From: Naumovozyma dairenensis CBS 421
Taxonomy: Eukaryota; Ascomycota; Saccharomycetes; Saccharomycetales; Saccharomycetaceae
DNA: 64,000 nucleotides
Direction of reading: 5' to 3'
Assembly (NCBI RefSeq): GCF_000227115.2
Contig: NC_016481.1
Span: 186,001-250,000 of the forward strand
The notes under the pieces are model-generated. The model was not told the DNA's origin. It saw only the letters and a program-made list of their open reading frames with translations, and ran no database searches. Shown piece by piece: positions 29,347-40,733 of this stretch (positions are counted from its first letter, which is position 1; every line of letters starts with the position of its first letter). The position numbers were made by a program, and so were the translations under genes.

Positions 29347-30826
29347 AGCAATAGTGTACTAAATGATATCTTCGGTACGTAACTACGATAATTTATACCG
29401 ATAACATGAAGTTGTAACTGTTTCGAGACGTTCAAATAAGGACGTATTATTTATATTATCATTTTCGAACGAGAACAACTTCAATATGCGTTTTTTTTGC
29501 TTTTGTTTTTAGCAACAGCAAACGGTATTCAACGTACGCACCTTTCCTCAGGAAAATACTCAGGTGGGACGCGGGTTGGTCCCGTTTTGGGTCCACTTCG
29601 AGATTTTTCAAAAAAAAGGGTAACCCGAGAAAAATTAAGGCCCTACGTACAGGCATGTTACGGGTAGAAATAATTTTCTAGCCTACCCTATCTGGGCACT
29701 TTCTAGCCTGGTTTCTACCCTACTTTAAAAAACTTTAAGCCAACCACCTAGCCTACCCTAACCTAATTCTAGCCTACCCCTAGCCCAGGCCTAATTTTTT
29801 TTTGTGCGGGGTTTTCTTTGTAATTGTTTTTTCTGGCACCCAACCCAGAAGTGATTTTTTTCCTACCCCTTCTTCTAGCCTAAAATTGAATTTCCCTACC
29901 CCTTCTTCTAGCCTAAAATTGAAAATTTCTACCCCTAATCCTAGCCTAAATTTTGAGCAAAAAAATCGCGTCTACCCTACCCCCTAGCCGAACCAGTAAC
30001 ATGCCTGCCTTCGTAGTGTACTTTTTTCAAAAGTAATAGGGCTCTTAAAAGTTGGGAACCAACATAAGATTCCATATAATGTAAATAAAAGATGAATTAT
30101 GTAAGTATGAGATGTTTGCCAAAATAACAAGATATAAATTGATACTCAAAACATAAAATTCCAGAATGAAACAAAGTAATGAAAATTCCATGTTGATATG
30201 GTAGATCTCTTCAAGCTGCACCAGTGATAGTTTTTCTTCGACACAAATGTAATTTGTAGGATGGTGAGTTACATTTTGCTTGGGTCTAATCTCTTCTGAA
30301 CACATTGAAAGGGTTACAGGTTACAATATCAAATTTATTCTCAAGACAAGAGGAAAATCAAAGGATATTCGAGGAATAGTATTATGTATGACACTGAAAA
30401 ATGGACCAATATAACTAAAGGGGAAATAGTATATCTTGGTGAGTAAGTTGTCAGTTATTCTTGTTTAGTAACATCACGAAACCTAATATTGTGATAAAAT
30501 CTAAAGGAAATAATAAACGTTAAAGTATTCACATAATAATCCACTTAAGGATTAAGTTATCAAAATACAATCTATTGATCCCTTTTTCCGATGATCTCAT
30601 CATTAGATTCCACAATATAATAAAACGATCTATAAAACTCTGGTAATTCTTTATTTCTGGTAGATTTTAATTTGTATATAAAAAAATGAAGAAGAAAACA
30701 CAAAAATATTATTTTTTTGAAACGTATTAAAATGGAATTTTTTTATTAGCTTGGGTTTTAAAAGAAATAATGATGTATTAAAAAATGGAATTTCATGATA
30801 TAAATTAGTTAATAGATATTAAAAAT
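29347..30826. other. Gene-poor synteny-break region, part 2
   Basis: 1.5 kb holding the promoter of the killer-like gene, G-rich element B (29650-30007) and about 800 bp of AT-rich sequence before RPL12 with no recognised gene. The small ORF at 30045-30305 minus has no family match I recognise. Confidence 0.5.
29650..30007 (-). mobile_element. G-rich hAT-like MITE, copy B
   Basis: 358 bp with perfect 12-bp terminal inverted repeats CAGGCATGTTAC / GTAACATGCCTG. Flanking 8-mers CCTACGTA (29642-29649) and CCTTCGTA (30008-30015) match at 7 of 8 positions, as expected for an aged hAT target duplication. The interior is C-rich on the plus strand, built of CTAGCCTACCC and CTACCCCTTCTTCTAGCC units, partly in tandem with a period near 32 bp. 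No ORF. Confidence 0.75.
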
Positions 30827-31324
30827 TTAGTTTTCTGGAATTTCGATTTCACCAGCGTTAATGCCTTCAATAATGTCATGTGGGTTTTTGAAATCAACAC
30901 GACAACCAATGGATTGAGCGGTACCCAAAATTTCCTTGGTAACTGAAGCCAAGTTCTTACCGAAGGATTTTTCTTGCATTTGCTTAGCAATTTCGATAAT
31001 GTCATCTAATTGTAAGTTACCACTGTGCTTAATGTTCTTATCCTTCTTTCTGTCTCTTGGTGGTTCTTTCAAAGCTGTGATAACCAAAGAAGAAGCAGAT
31101 GGAACGACGGAAGCGGTAGCTTGTCTGTTTTGAATCTTCAATTGGACGGTAACCTTAATACCTTTGAAATCCTTAGTGGCCTTGGCGATATCTTCACCAA
31201 CCTTCTTTGGGGAAAGACCTAGAGGACCAATCTTTGGAGCTAAAGCAGCAGAAGCACCGACTTCACCACCGACAGCTCTTAAGTATAGGTATTTAACTTC
31301 AGTTGGATCAAACTTTGGAGGCAT
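30827..31324 (-). CDS. RPL12A: 60S ribosomal protein uL11 (Rpl12)
   Basis: 165 residues, exactly the length of yeast Rpl12. Near-identical family sequence: [20 protein letters not shown], then [21 protein letters not shown] and the C-terminal [13 protein letters not shown]. Rpl12 (uL11) forms the base of the P-stalk that activates translation factors and Gcn2. S. cerevisiae has two identical copies; the neighbours MAK10 and AFG1 place this one at the RPL12A (YEL054C) locus. Codon use is strongly biased as in highly expressed genes. A Rap1 site lies about 460 bp upstream. Confidence 0.97.
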   Translation of the reverse strand: MPPKFDPTEVKYLYLRAVGGEVGASAALAPKIGPLGLSPKKVGEDIAKATKDFKGIKVTVQLKIQNRQATASVVPSASSLVITALKEPPRDRKKDKNIKHSGNLQLDDIIEIAKQMQEKSFGKNLASVTKEILGTAQSIGCRVDFKNPHDIIEGINAGEIEIPEN

Positions 31325-32035
31325 GTTGTCTTGTTATGTTGTCCTTTCGTTGGTGATATCTCTATTCCTCCAAATATAAACGTATAATATTTACATATAT
31401 ATAAAGACATTTCAAAATGTTTACGTATCTTAATTACCTACATGATTCTACTAACCTACACTAACTCGGTATCAATTTGCTGCAGCGTTTTGCTAGCCAA
31501 CTATTATTCTACGGAGGATAGTAGAGATTCCAGTTGTTGGAACTCACCATAATCAGGTATGTTTTCCCTCTAACACGTCCCCCATAATGAATCTGGTCTC
31601 GGTCAGTTAGTGGAGATGATGGGAAGATTCTCAAATTTAGGCGGAGCCGCACCCAATGCTAGACACGCTACTATTCCAGTGTTCCACCTAGCAGGTCTTC
31701 CCACAAGGAAAAAGCCCTCCTCATTTCATTTCTTTCGGCACCGGAAAAAAGCGTAAAAATTCATGACTATTAAAAAACCCACACCCATACATATAATGTC
31801 CGGATGTACGGTCCCCCACCTTCCTCGGATAACCTTAGATCGCCCATAGGGAATAAAGTATTTTTATTTAATGCAGTTTTTCTTCATTATTATTATTGTC
31901 TGCAACTCCGAGATATTGTGTAAACAAACAGAGTACATAAACTAAGAAAATGCTCATATTGTCATAAAAGGTTTATATGTTTTCGTCTATCTATAGTGTG
32001 TCATTATACAGTAGGGTGTTGTTCTACATAATAGA
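31325..32035. other. RPL12-MAK10 intergenic region
   Basis: 711 bp with the RPL12 promoter, including a Rap1 site and T-rich stretches typical of ribosomal-protein genes, and the MAK10 3' end. Confidence 0.6.
31781..31792 (+). promoter_or_regulatory. Rap1 site of RPL12 promoter
   Basis: ACACCCATACAT matches the ribosomal-protein-gene Rap1 consensus ACACCCRYACAY. It lies about 460 bp upstream of the RPL12 start, within the range used in yeast. A second, weaker candidate (GGATGTACGG) follows near 31801. Confidence 0.8.
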
Positions 32036-34357
32036 CTATTGCTTTTTGTTTCTTGGTGTATTTGGCTTTACGCAAAGGATAGGGAAATATCTTGATGAGC
32101 CTGGCATATGCTCAAGTTCCACTTTAAATTTACTTTTTAATTCTTCACTTGGTGTGTCACCTAGTTTATTTACAATGTCGTTGGAATTGTTCTCCAAATT
32201 CTTAACTGATGCTTTAAGATATGTGAAATATTCTACAGCCTCTTCTTCTACTAAGCGAGTGCCTGTGTATAACGGGGCTTTCAAATCTCCATTCTGGATA
32301 GATGTAAGAATCTCTTCAATCATTTCGGTGGTGCTTGATAATTCCTTATTCACGTACTTGAACAATTCATTTAATTTCCTTTTGAAATCAGGTGCTTTGA
32401 TCATGAAACTGTTAATACTTTTCTGGAACATTTCAATTTCTGGTAAAGGAGGTGAACCAATTGAAGAAAAGGGTTTAAAACGAAGGTTATGCAATAAGGT
32501 ATCATCAACAAATTTTGATTTTGCAGGAAATTTTTCGTCAATAATACCATACGATTTTAATATTGCAAAATGGATTATCTCTACAAGACAAAGAGATTCG
32601 TTTATCTTATTCCGTTTCGATAAATAATTTAGGAATGCAATGTTCATTTCGAATTGAGGTAAATCTATGTCAAGTGCATTATGGTACTGAGTCCTTAGTT
32701 TTCCTTTTTCTTCCCAGCTTTCAATTTTTAATTTTTTATTCATTGCAGATATCGAATCTTTTTTCTTTTGTATATGGCTAATTATCAAGAGCAAAGCGTT
32801 TGTTAAATGTTTGCACAAATAATGGCTGTACCAAAATAATGAATATGATTCAAAAGGTTTATAAATTTCAAGATCAAAGCCTTTTAAAGAGAACTCTATC
32901 ATCGATGTTATTTTCATGGAATAAGCCCAAGCTCCAATGGACATGATATAATCTAGTGATTGAGAATTATCTTGTCCATTAGTTACTTGTAATTGTAGAT
33001 TTGATAGTAATTGAGAATGCATATTTTCCAATTGAGCTTGAACTGAATCCCAAACCAGTAGCTGTCTGTTATAACCTTGTCTATATCTACAGGTATTTTG
33101 GGACGAATTTTGATACCATTCAAATAAGACGCTCAGACATTCTTGTAATATAGGTTGAATTAATGTGTCTACATCCCCATTTTGTTCTGTAGCATTCTTA
33201 GGCAAATCCAGAACATGCGATTTCAAAAATCCATCCAAAGAATATTTTCCTAGAACAGTTCTATCTTCTCTCATTAAAAACAAGGGAAAAATTGCCCTAG
33301 CGATTACATGCCTTTGATGTAATTTATTAAAATAGGTTGCAAATTGTAAAATTTCTATGAAATTTTCCGATTTTGCCACTTTGATTACAATTTTAACGTG
33401 CTCAGCAAGAGTCACAAAACCTGAAAATTGAACATTATCAGGATCTACTAGATGTTTGGGAGGAAATTGATTTGCAAGTCGTTTTTGAATACCCATTGAA
33501 AATGAACCCATTGGTGGTTCTAACTTAGTGGATATTGTGTCTAAATATTTAGCGATTTCAATCATTTCATCCAAATATTGATTGTCTGTTGAAAAATGTA
33601 CGACATGATCCTCCATATGTACGAAACATTTTGTCAATTCTATGGATTTGGCAAGTCTTTCCGTTCTTCCATCTTTTATTTCTTTCAAAGTAGTTAACCC
33701 ATTTTCTAACAATTGTAATATGATTTGTTGGTCAGGTAAACCCACAAACGAACCTAGTCCCATTATATTAAAATTCATATCTTCTTCTTCGAAAATAACA
33801 CCTGATTTTAATAAATCTTGAGCAAATTTTGCAAAATAGCAAATACCTATTACACAACTGTTTAAAACTTTGTCATAAATAACATTATTTGTTTTCAAAA
33901 CATGAATGTCATTAAATGTTTCATTTGAACATTTAACAAGGAAATTCTCGACGTATCTACAACTTAATATTGTCGTTGGTAAAGTTTGATAATTATTTAG
34001 CCAACAAAGAACTAAACGTAATAATCTTTCTGTAATGGCAGTAACATAATTCAAGGCATCATTCTGTGTTTCTTCAGTGGAGCCATATGCAATATTACAA
34101 TCAAATTTGTATTCTTCCGTAGTTAATTTGATTAAACTTGAATCTAACTTTGGGTTATTAACTTCTAAAGAATGGGTTCCTTCAAATAAATCAAAATTAG
34201 GATCTTTTATTATAGTTTTGGTTTGCAATTTATTAGCCAATTGAATAAATATATCCTTTACCTCAATTAATTCTGAATCATCAACTTCATTATATTTGTC
34301 TTTTGGCTCTTGCAATGTCAGACTGCTCAATTTTTCTTGTACCATCGTCGTAAACAA
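32036..34357 (-). CDS. MAK10: NatC N-terminal acetyltransferase auxiliary subunit Mak10 (Naa35)
   Basis: 773 residues, close to the family length. Conserved blocks are FDLFEGTHSLEVNNPKLDSSLI near the N-terminus, YQTLPTTILSCRYVENFL, SQNTCRYRQGYNRQLLVWDS and LRFKPFSSIG near the C-terminus. Mak10 is the large auxiliary subunit of NatC with Mak3 (catalytic) and Mak31; NatC acetylates N-terminal Met-Leu/Ile/Phe/Trp and, in S. cerevisiae, the Gag protein of the L-A dsRNA virus, so it supports killer virus maintenance. The start may be the ATG at codon 5. Divergent from AFG1. Confidence 0.95.
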   Translation of the reverse strand: MFTTMVQEKLSSLTLQEPKDKYNEVDDSELIEVKDIFIQLANKLQTKTIIKDPNFDLFEGTHSLEVNNPKLDSSLIKLTTEEYKFDCNIAYGSTEETQNDALNYVTAITERLLRLVLCWLNNYQTLPTTILSCRYVENFLVKCSNETFNDIHVLKTNNVIYDKVLNSCVIGICYFAKFAQDLLKSGVIFEEEDMNFNIMGLGSFVGLPDQQIILQLLENGLTTLKEIKDGRTERLAKSIELTKCFVHMEDHVVHFSTDNQYLDEMIEIAKYLDTISTKLEPPMGSFSMGIQKRLANQFPPKHLVDPDNVQFSGFVTLAEHVKIVIKVAKSENFIEILQFATYFNKLHQRHVIARAIFPLFLMREDRTVLGKYSLDGFLKSHVLDLPKNATEQNGDVDTLIQPILQECLSVLFEWYQNSSQNTCRYRQGYNRQLLVWDSVQAQLENMHSQLLSNLQLQVTNGQDNSQSLDYIMSIGAWAYSMKITSMIEFSLKGFDLEIYKPFESYSLFWYSHYLCKHLTNALLLIISHIQKKKDSISAMNKKLKIESWEEKGKLRTQYHNALDIDLPQFEMNIAFLNYLSKRNKINESLCLVEIIHFAILKSYGIIDEKFPAKSKFVDDTLLHNLRFKPFSSIGSPPLPEIEMFQKSINSFMIKAPDFKRKLNELFKYVNKELSSTTEMIEEILTSIQNGDLKAPLYTGTRLVEEEAVEYFTYLKASVKNLENNSNDIVNKLGDTPSEELKSKFKVELEHMPGSSRYFPILCVKPNTPRNKKQ

Positions 34358-34757
34358 TTGTTTGTGCTAATTTGACTATACTGCTTTTGTTCTTATGATC
34401 ATTGTATTCAATTCGCAGTTAGTTATTATCAAGAAGATGTAGAAGAAGTTCTTCAAATAGAGATCTGTCAACATATCAAAACAGCGGCAATGTATTCTGC
34501 GAGATATCGGTCCGTATACTACGTACTAAGGTTATTCTATTTTAATTTTAAATTTAAAGGTTATTTATTTAACTCCAACTTTTTAAAGATCTGTAAAACC
34601 ACATCATCTCAATAATGTTTTATAAATGAATGGAAGCAGTTACAAATACATTTAGTTTTACATCTTATATTAGCAGTTGTAACTTGCTATTGTTTAATAA
34701 CAAGAAAAAGGTATGTTTCAAAACATCATAAATAACTCAAACTTATAAAATATAATC
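34358..34757. other. MAK10/AFG1 divergent promoter region
   Basis: 400 bp of AT-rich shared promoter. No specific site is assigned. Confidence 0.4.
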
Positions 34758-36407
34758 ATGATAGTGAATAAGAACATTATAAGGACAAATTTTATTAAGA
34801 ACTCTATACAATACACACTTCGATATCACTTTACAGCACGAGAAAGGACATTACCTAGAATAAAGAACTCAACTACTATCTTATACACCTCACCTACGAT
34901 AACAGGACAAAGGTTATTTTACAGTACTAAATCTAATGCCGCTACTAGCACTATAGAAGAAAATGGAGGTGGAACTACTAATGCTGTCGCTGATGATGAT
35001 GTAAGAACACCTATTGAAGAATATGATAGGTTAGTGAGGATAAATCGATTAAGAGATGATCCTCATCAAAGATCAATTATAAGTTCATTAAGCAATCTTT
35101 ATGAATCTTTAAAATATTATACCCCACCATCGTCATCACGATCCACATCAATGTCAAAACTTACCGATATAAAGCGGAAGTTCTTAAATATATTCAATCA
35201 GAATAAAGCCACGAAAGTTAATGAAACTGACGTTCCAGTGGGGATATATTTATATGGAGATGTTGGATGTGGTAAGACGATGTTAATGGATCTTTTCTAT
35301 TCCACAATCCCATCTCATCTTTCTAAGAAACGTATTCATTTCCATCAATTCATGCAATACGTACATAAACGATCTCATGAAATCATAAAGGAGCATCACC
35401 TTGATGATAAAAAAGATGTTGATTCTATACCAATCCTAGCTAATGAGATCTCTCAAATTTCCAATATTTTATGTTTTGATGAATTTCAAGTGACAGACGT
35501 AGCAGATGCGATGATACTTCGAAGGTTATTAACTTTATTATTATCACCTGATAAACATGGGATTGTCTTGTTTGCTACATCTAATAGATCACCTGATGAA
35601 TTATATATTAATGGAGTTCAAAGGGAATCTTTTATTCCTTGTATTGAATTGATTAAAGATAGGACTAAAGTTATCTTACTTGATTCTGAGGTTGATTATA
35701 GGAAAATTCCAAGACCAATGTCATCAGTATATACTTATCCTACTAAGGAGAGTGGTTTGAAATGGGACTCTAAGGAATTTAATGAAATTAAAAGAGCTCA
35801 TATTAAGGAATGGTATGATTATTTTGCACAAGATCGTCGTCATCAGAAGAGGAAAGATCGAAGACAAAAGGGAGATAATAACGCGGAAAAGTTTAAAGAT
35901 TATTCATTAACTATATGGGGTCGTGAATTTAAGGTACCATTATGCTCACCACCAAGGGTAGCACAATTTACATTTAAAGAATTATGTGGACAACCACTTG
36001 CTGCGGGTGATTATTTAGCATTAGCGAATAATTTCCAAGCTTTCATTATAACGGATATACCATATTTGACTATAATGATGAGAGATGAGGTGAGACGGTT
36101 TATTACATTTTTAGATGCAGTTTATGATAATGGTTGTAAGTTAGCCACAACTGGCGCTAATGATTTTACTTCATTATTTGTTGAACCTGAAGATATTTTG
36201 AATGATTATGAATTGAAAGATTCACACAGTGATGATGTAATTGATAAAATAGATGGTAATAATGATGAATTAGTACTTAAGCATGGGTTTTCTAAAGAAA
36301 TTGCAGCTAAATCTCATATTTTTGCAAAGGATGAAGAAAGGTTTGCATTTGCAAGGGCATTAAGTAGATTATCTCACATGAGTTCTACTGATTGGGTTAC
36401 GAAATAA
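34758..36407 (+). CDS. AFG1: Mitochondrial AAA ATPase Afg1 (LACE1 family)
   Basis: 549 residues; about 40 longer than the S. cerevisiae protein. The first 60 or so residues are basic and hydroxylated, fitting a mitochondrial presequence. Walker A is GDVGCGKT at about residues 168-175 and Walker B is [15 protein letters not shown]; the C-terminal family block is [20 protein letters not shown]. Afg1 promotes degradation of cytochrome c oxidase subunits and other misfolded mitochondrial proteins. In S. cerevisiae VMA8 lies between AFG1 and RML2; it is missing here. It is convergent with RML2. Confidence 0.95.
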   Translation: MIVNKNIIRTNFIKNSIQYTLRYHFTARERTLPRIKNSTTILYTSPTITGQRLFYSTKSNAATSTIEENGGGTTNAVADDDVRTPIEEYDRLVRINRLRDDPHQRSIISSLSNLYESLKYYTPPSSSRSTSMSKLTDIKRKFLNIFNQNKATKVNETDVPVGIYLYGDVGCGKTMLMDLFYSTIPSHLSKKRIHFHQFMQYVHKRSHEIIKEHHLDDKKDVDSIPILANEISQISNILCFDEFQVTDVADAMILRRLLTLLLSPDKHGIVLFATSNRSPDELYINGVQRESFIPCIELIKDRTKVILLDSEVDYRKIPRPMSSVYTYPTKESGLKWDSKEFNEIKRAHIKEWYDYFAQDRRHQKRKDRRQKGDNNAEKFKDYSLTIWGREFKVPLCSPPRVAQFTFKELCGQPLAAGDYLALANNFQAFIITDIPYLTIMMRDEVRRFITFLDAVYDNGCKLATTGANDFTSLFVEPEDILNDYELKDSHSDDVIDKIDGNNDELVLKHGFSKEIAAKSHIFAKDEERFAFARALSRLSHMSSTDWVTK

Positions 36408-36641
36408 TAATTATATTAATGACTATTTTATTTAATGAGAAACGATATGATATAGATAAAAATCTGTAAATAAAAAAAGATGAATAAAAAAGTATGAAGA
36501 GAAGTGTGAATATATTTTGTTTTGTTACGTCTTGTTGTTCGTTTCTATATATATATATATTTCATTATAGTCTATATACAAGTATTATTATCGAGAGGAA
36601 GAGAAGATAAAAAAAAATATTTGAAGTTAGAACACGAAAGA

Positions 36642-37814
36642 CTATCGTTTATTATTACGTCTTGGCCTATCTTTCACTTTCATTTGATTTTGATTTTTAC
36701 CTCTTCTAGTTTTGTAACCCTTAGCTAATTGTCCCCATGGTGACATTGATAATTTATTTGATTTTGATTTACCACGACCACCACCATGAGGATGATCACA
36801 TTTATTCATTGCGACACCTCTAACATGAGGTCTTCTACCTAAATTTCTTGATCTGCCCGCTTTCCCCAATGATCTATTTTGATGGTCAACATTTGACACT
36901 ATCCCCATTGTAGCACAAGCATCGATGGAAACATATCTATGTTCCCCACTTTGTAATCTTACTATAGCCTTTTTCTTATCATTCAATTTTGAAATCAATC
37001 TAGCATAAGTACCAGCAGCTCTACAAAATTTAGCAGGTCCCACGGGAGTAATCCCCACATTATGAATGACAGAACCAATTGGGATCATTGAGATGGGTAA
37101 ACAATTACCTCTCTGTGCAGTTTTCACACTCAATAACGCGGGGTCAATTTTACCATTCATTTCCAACAATATATCCTTTGGTATCCCGTTCCTAAATGAT
37201 TGAATTATATCACCTTTCCTTAATCCATCTGTAGCGACTACATAAGATAATGTTTTCTCCTTCTCGTTGGTTGATTCTAGCAGCGCAATATGAGCAGATC
37301 TATTTGGATCGAATTCAATTCTTTTCACTAATTGTGGATTGGAATCCCATCTAAAATAATCCAAAGTACGAATCCGTCTCTTGTGACCTCCACCACGATG
37401 TCTTACAGTTATTTTCCCCTGGTTGTTTCTTCCAGCGGTGACCTTTTTATGGATGGTTAATGATTTTATTGGTTTACCTTTGAAAAGATGAGTATATATT
37501 GGTGTTTTAAACCATCTTAAACCTGGCGAGATTGGTTTTCTTGATTTTATCTTAATTGTTTGTTTTAATAATTTTCTACGAGATTTTATGAGTTCATCTT
37601 GCTTTTCTAATGTTGCTATATCTGTATTGTTTGGTATTATTTGTAATATTTTTGCAGAGATTGGAGTTGTTGTGGTTGTGGTTGCATTTTGTTGCTGTTG
37701 TAACAGTGTTTTAGAATATGAATATGATCTTTTAGTAGTGTTGAAGAGTAATGAAACGGAAGTATATCGCGATAAGAGGGAACTCTTTTGAGATATGGGT
37801 GAAAATATGATCAT
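36642..37814 (-). CDS. RML2: Mitochondrial large-subunit ribosomal protein uL2m (Rml2)
   Basis: 390 residues. A Ser/Thr/Gln-rich presequence of about 80 residues precedes the L2 fold, with [20 protein letters not shown], the peptidyl-transferase-centre histidine region [17 protein letters not shown] and a basic tail. The protein is part of the mitochondrial 54S subunit near the peptidyl transferase centre. The presequence carries Gln and Thr runs. It ends the RPL12-MAK10-AFG1-RML2 block (YEL054-YEL050); the next gene is from elsewhere. Confidence 0.96.
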   Translation of the reverse strand: MIIFSPISQKSSLLSRYTSVSLLFNTTKRSYSYSKTLLQQQQNATTTTTTPISAKILQIIPNNTDIATLEKQDELIKSRRKLLKQTIKIKSRKPISPGLRWFKTPIYTHLFKGKPIKSLTIHKKVTAGRNNQGKITVRHRGGGHKRRIRTLDYFRWDSNPQLVKRIEFDPNRSAHIALLESTNEKEKTLSYVVATDGLRKGDIIQSFRNGIPKDILLEMNGKIDPALLSVKTAQRGNCLPISMIPIGSVIHNVGITPVGPAKFCRAAGTYARLISKLNDKKKAIVRLQSGEHRYVSIDACATMGIVSNVDHQNRSLGKAGRSRNLGRRPHVRGVAMNKCDHPHGGGRGKSKSNKLSMSPWGQLAKGYKTRRGKNQNQMKVKDRPRRNNKR

Positions 37815-38370
37815 CCCTGTGAAATAGTGGATGATAAGTTTGATTCTCTTTGCACGATGGCCTTGAATAACTGTGTGGTTCCCCCTTTTTGCTATCTATG
37901 CTATCTAGTTCGAGCAAGCAAGCAAGCAATCAATAACCAACCTACATATTTCTGTGTATATCCTTAATTTCCATATCGCATATTAATATTAACAGACCCT
38001 AAGAAATCATACATATTGTATTCATTCATATCGAGAGGGTAACGGCAAGAGTTTAGCACCCGGACACCACGCCCAGGGCCTCGGTTCAAAGCAAAAAAAA
38101 AAATTTCCTCGCGCCGTCGAAATTTGCAGATTTCCCAGATTTCACTCCATTGAACAATTGACATATATAAAGGGCGTACTCTGTAAATGTAATTGCAATT
38201 GTTACTGTCTTAATAATTATATTTGGTTCTTATATATTGGAGAACAGGGTAACCATCGTTCTTTCTATTATTCTGTTCCGTCTCTATTGTACCTATTCTA
38301 TAACTATACAATACTATAGTGTTTTGGCAGAGTATATGGTATATATAGAGTGAGTGGCAAATAGAAACAT

Positions 38371-38400
38371 TGCAATGCAATGCAATGCAATACAATGCAA
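38371..38400 (+). repeat. Pentanucleotide repeat (TGCAA)n
   Basis: Six units of TGCAA, one with a substitution, in the RML2/CAT2 spacer. Confidence 0.85.
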
Positions 38401-38912
38401 ACAAGCAAGCGATGTGTTCAAGAACAGAAGTTCTTGGATAGAAAGAGAAAATGAATTATTGAGTTTGAAGAAAATATAAATAAATAAATAAATACCTGAT
38501 GACCAAGTTGTCGCCCCAAGCGGATCTTAATTCAAACATTTGAAATGACCGACTAATGACACTTATAAGCCAAACACTGAAAATTCTGATATTTATTTAT
38601 TTATTTTTACTATTTTTTTCCTTATTTCTCTCTCTATCTCTATCTTGATTATATATATGCATATTTTTATGATGAATTAAACAACTTCCATGCTAATCAT
38701 GATACAAGTTCTATGGTTTTATCATGGGACTTAATGATTAAAAAAGTTGATACTCTTTAAATCCTGATTAATATACATACGTACTGGATCTATTTCAACG
38801 TAACCCGTCTGAGCAGTTGGTCCGGAATCCCGGTCATACTTTATTACGAAATCAGTCTTCAACATTCATCATACATGACTTAACGTAACATGACTTACCG
38901 TAACATGACTTA

Positions 38913-38945
<33 letters not shown>

Positions 38946-39208
38946 GATATGTATGTATGTAATTGGTCATCGGAAGGAAGCCTTGTCTTATATTCTATTC
39001 TCTTTTGTTAATTTCTTTCATCTTCATCAGATTCCTGAAAGTAAAAATGAAAATTGGAGTTTCCACTAGTCACGCTCTCTCTATCTCCGAGTCATCGGGT
39101 ATAATCGTTAAACCAATGTACACACCCGAACAAGTAATAATATATATAAATATAAATACATATCCATAGATCTCTATATCCTATGAACAATACCTCGAAC
39201 CTTCTAAT

Positions 39209-39217
39209 TTTGCCACC
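39209..39217 (-). promoter_or_regulatory. PACE (Rpn4) box upstream of CAT2
   Basis: TTTGCCACC is the reverse complement of GGTGGCAAA, the exact proteasome-associated control element bound by Rpn4. It lies about 98 bp upstream of the first CAT2 ATG. CAT2 is not a proteasome gene, so function is open. Confidence 0.5.
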
Positions 39218-39314
39218 ATTTGGTATATATCTCCTCAATTGACCTTTATTCTGTCACAAAAATTATACTCTATCCACACACACACTTCATCTATCACTCA
39301 CTCACCCCCCATTC

Positions 39315-40680
39315 ATGAGATACTATTGTAATCCTACCACGGTAAGATTGTCAATGACAAAATCTTTGAAAAATTATAATTATACTAATAAACTTTCTTC
39401 TTCACCAGCTGCTATCACTATCAATCGTTCATTTTCGAATTCTACCGCTAAAATGACCCAAGATAATGAACCTTCACAACAACAACCTTTATTATTACAA
39501 AAATTTCCAATGGAAACAAATAATGGTGAACATTATTGGGCTCAATTCGATAATAATACTCATATCACAAATGAAAGGAAATCTTCATTCAAAGGTTTAA
39601 CTTTCGCAAATCAATCAAAATTACCATCTTTACCAATTCCTGATTTAAATTCAACAATTTCAAAATATTTAAATTCAATTAAACCATATTGTAATAATGA
39701 TACCAAATCAATTAAATTCCAAAATCAAAAATTATTATGTAACGATTTCATTGAAAATATGGGACCCCTTTTACAAGATCGTCTCATTGAATTCAATAAT
39801 AATGGTAACAACAAGAGAAATTGGTTAAGTTCATTTTGGGATAATACTGCTTATTTAGAATATAATGATCCTGTAATCCCATACGTTTCTTATTTTTACG
39901 TTCATAAGGATTTAACTATGCAAAACTCAAGAATTCAAAATGATCCTCTTATGAAATCAACTGCTATAATCTCTACTGTAATTAAATTCATTGAATCCAT
40001 TAAGGATCAATCTTTACCCCCAGAGATTATCAAAAATAATCCATTCTGTATGAATAGTTTCCAAATGATGTTTAATAATTCAAGATTACCCGATTTTAAC
40101 AATAATAACGAACTTTCAAATCGTGATACTAATATATTTTATTCCATTTATGAAAATAATTTCATGATAGTAATGTATAAGGGTAATTTCTATAAAGTTT
40201 TCACTCATTGTCAAAAAACCAAAAAACCTTTATCTGATAACAAAATTTGGAATCAATTATATTCAATCACTGCATCATCCTCTACAAAAACAACAACTTC
40301 TCATGATGGTGTTGGAATCGGTTCATTAACTTCTTTGCCTCGTGATCAATGGCGTAAAACATACGCTGAATTAATTAAAGATCCAAATTCAAAAGAATCG
40401 TTAGAAACAATCCATAAGGCATCATTTATCCTTGCATTAGATTTGGATCAAAAACCAATCACTTTAGAAGAAAATACTAGAAGTTCATGGCATGGTGATG
40501 GTATCAATAGATTCTATGATAAACCTTTACAATTCTTCGTCACAGGTAATGGATCCTCTGGATTCTTAGCTGAACATTCAAAAATGGATGGTACTCCAAC
40601 ATTATTCTTAAATACTTTTGTTTGTCAACAATTAAACAAATTGAATCAAGATGAATTCTTATCACAATTCAGCTTGAACC

Positions 40681-40733
<53 letters not shown>

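Larger units (their letters stand above)
37815..39314. other. RML2/CAT2 divergent intergenic region and synteny junction
   Basis: 1.5 kb with no supported gene. It carries a GCAAT pentanucleotide repeat (38371-38400), CATA/CA repeats near 38918-38945, TATG repeats and a PACE-like box close to CAT2. The S. cerevisiae order changes here from YEL050 to YML042. Confidence 0.55.

Noticed and set aside
31440..31460. TACTAAC-like CTACTAACC as an intron branch point near RPL12
   Set aside because: It is on the strand opposite to RPL12 and no 5' splice site pairs with it; RPL12 reads as one intact exon.
31977..32627. 216-codon plus-strand ORF over the MAK10 3' half
   Set aside because: It is antisense to conserved MAK10 sequence and hydrophobic by virtue of codon bias; no family recognised.
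40683..40733. Regular short repeats as a possible CRISPR-like array
   Set aside because: It is a trinucleotide repeat in frame inside CAT2 of a eukaryote; no spacers exist.
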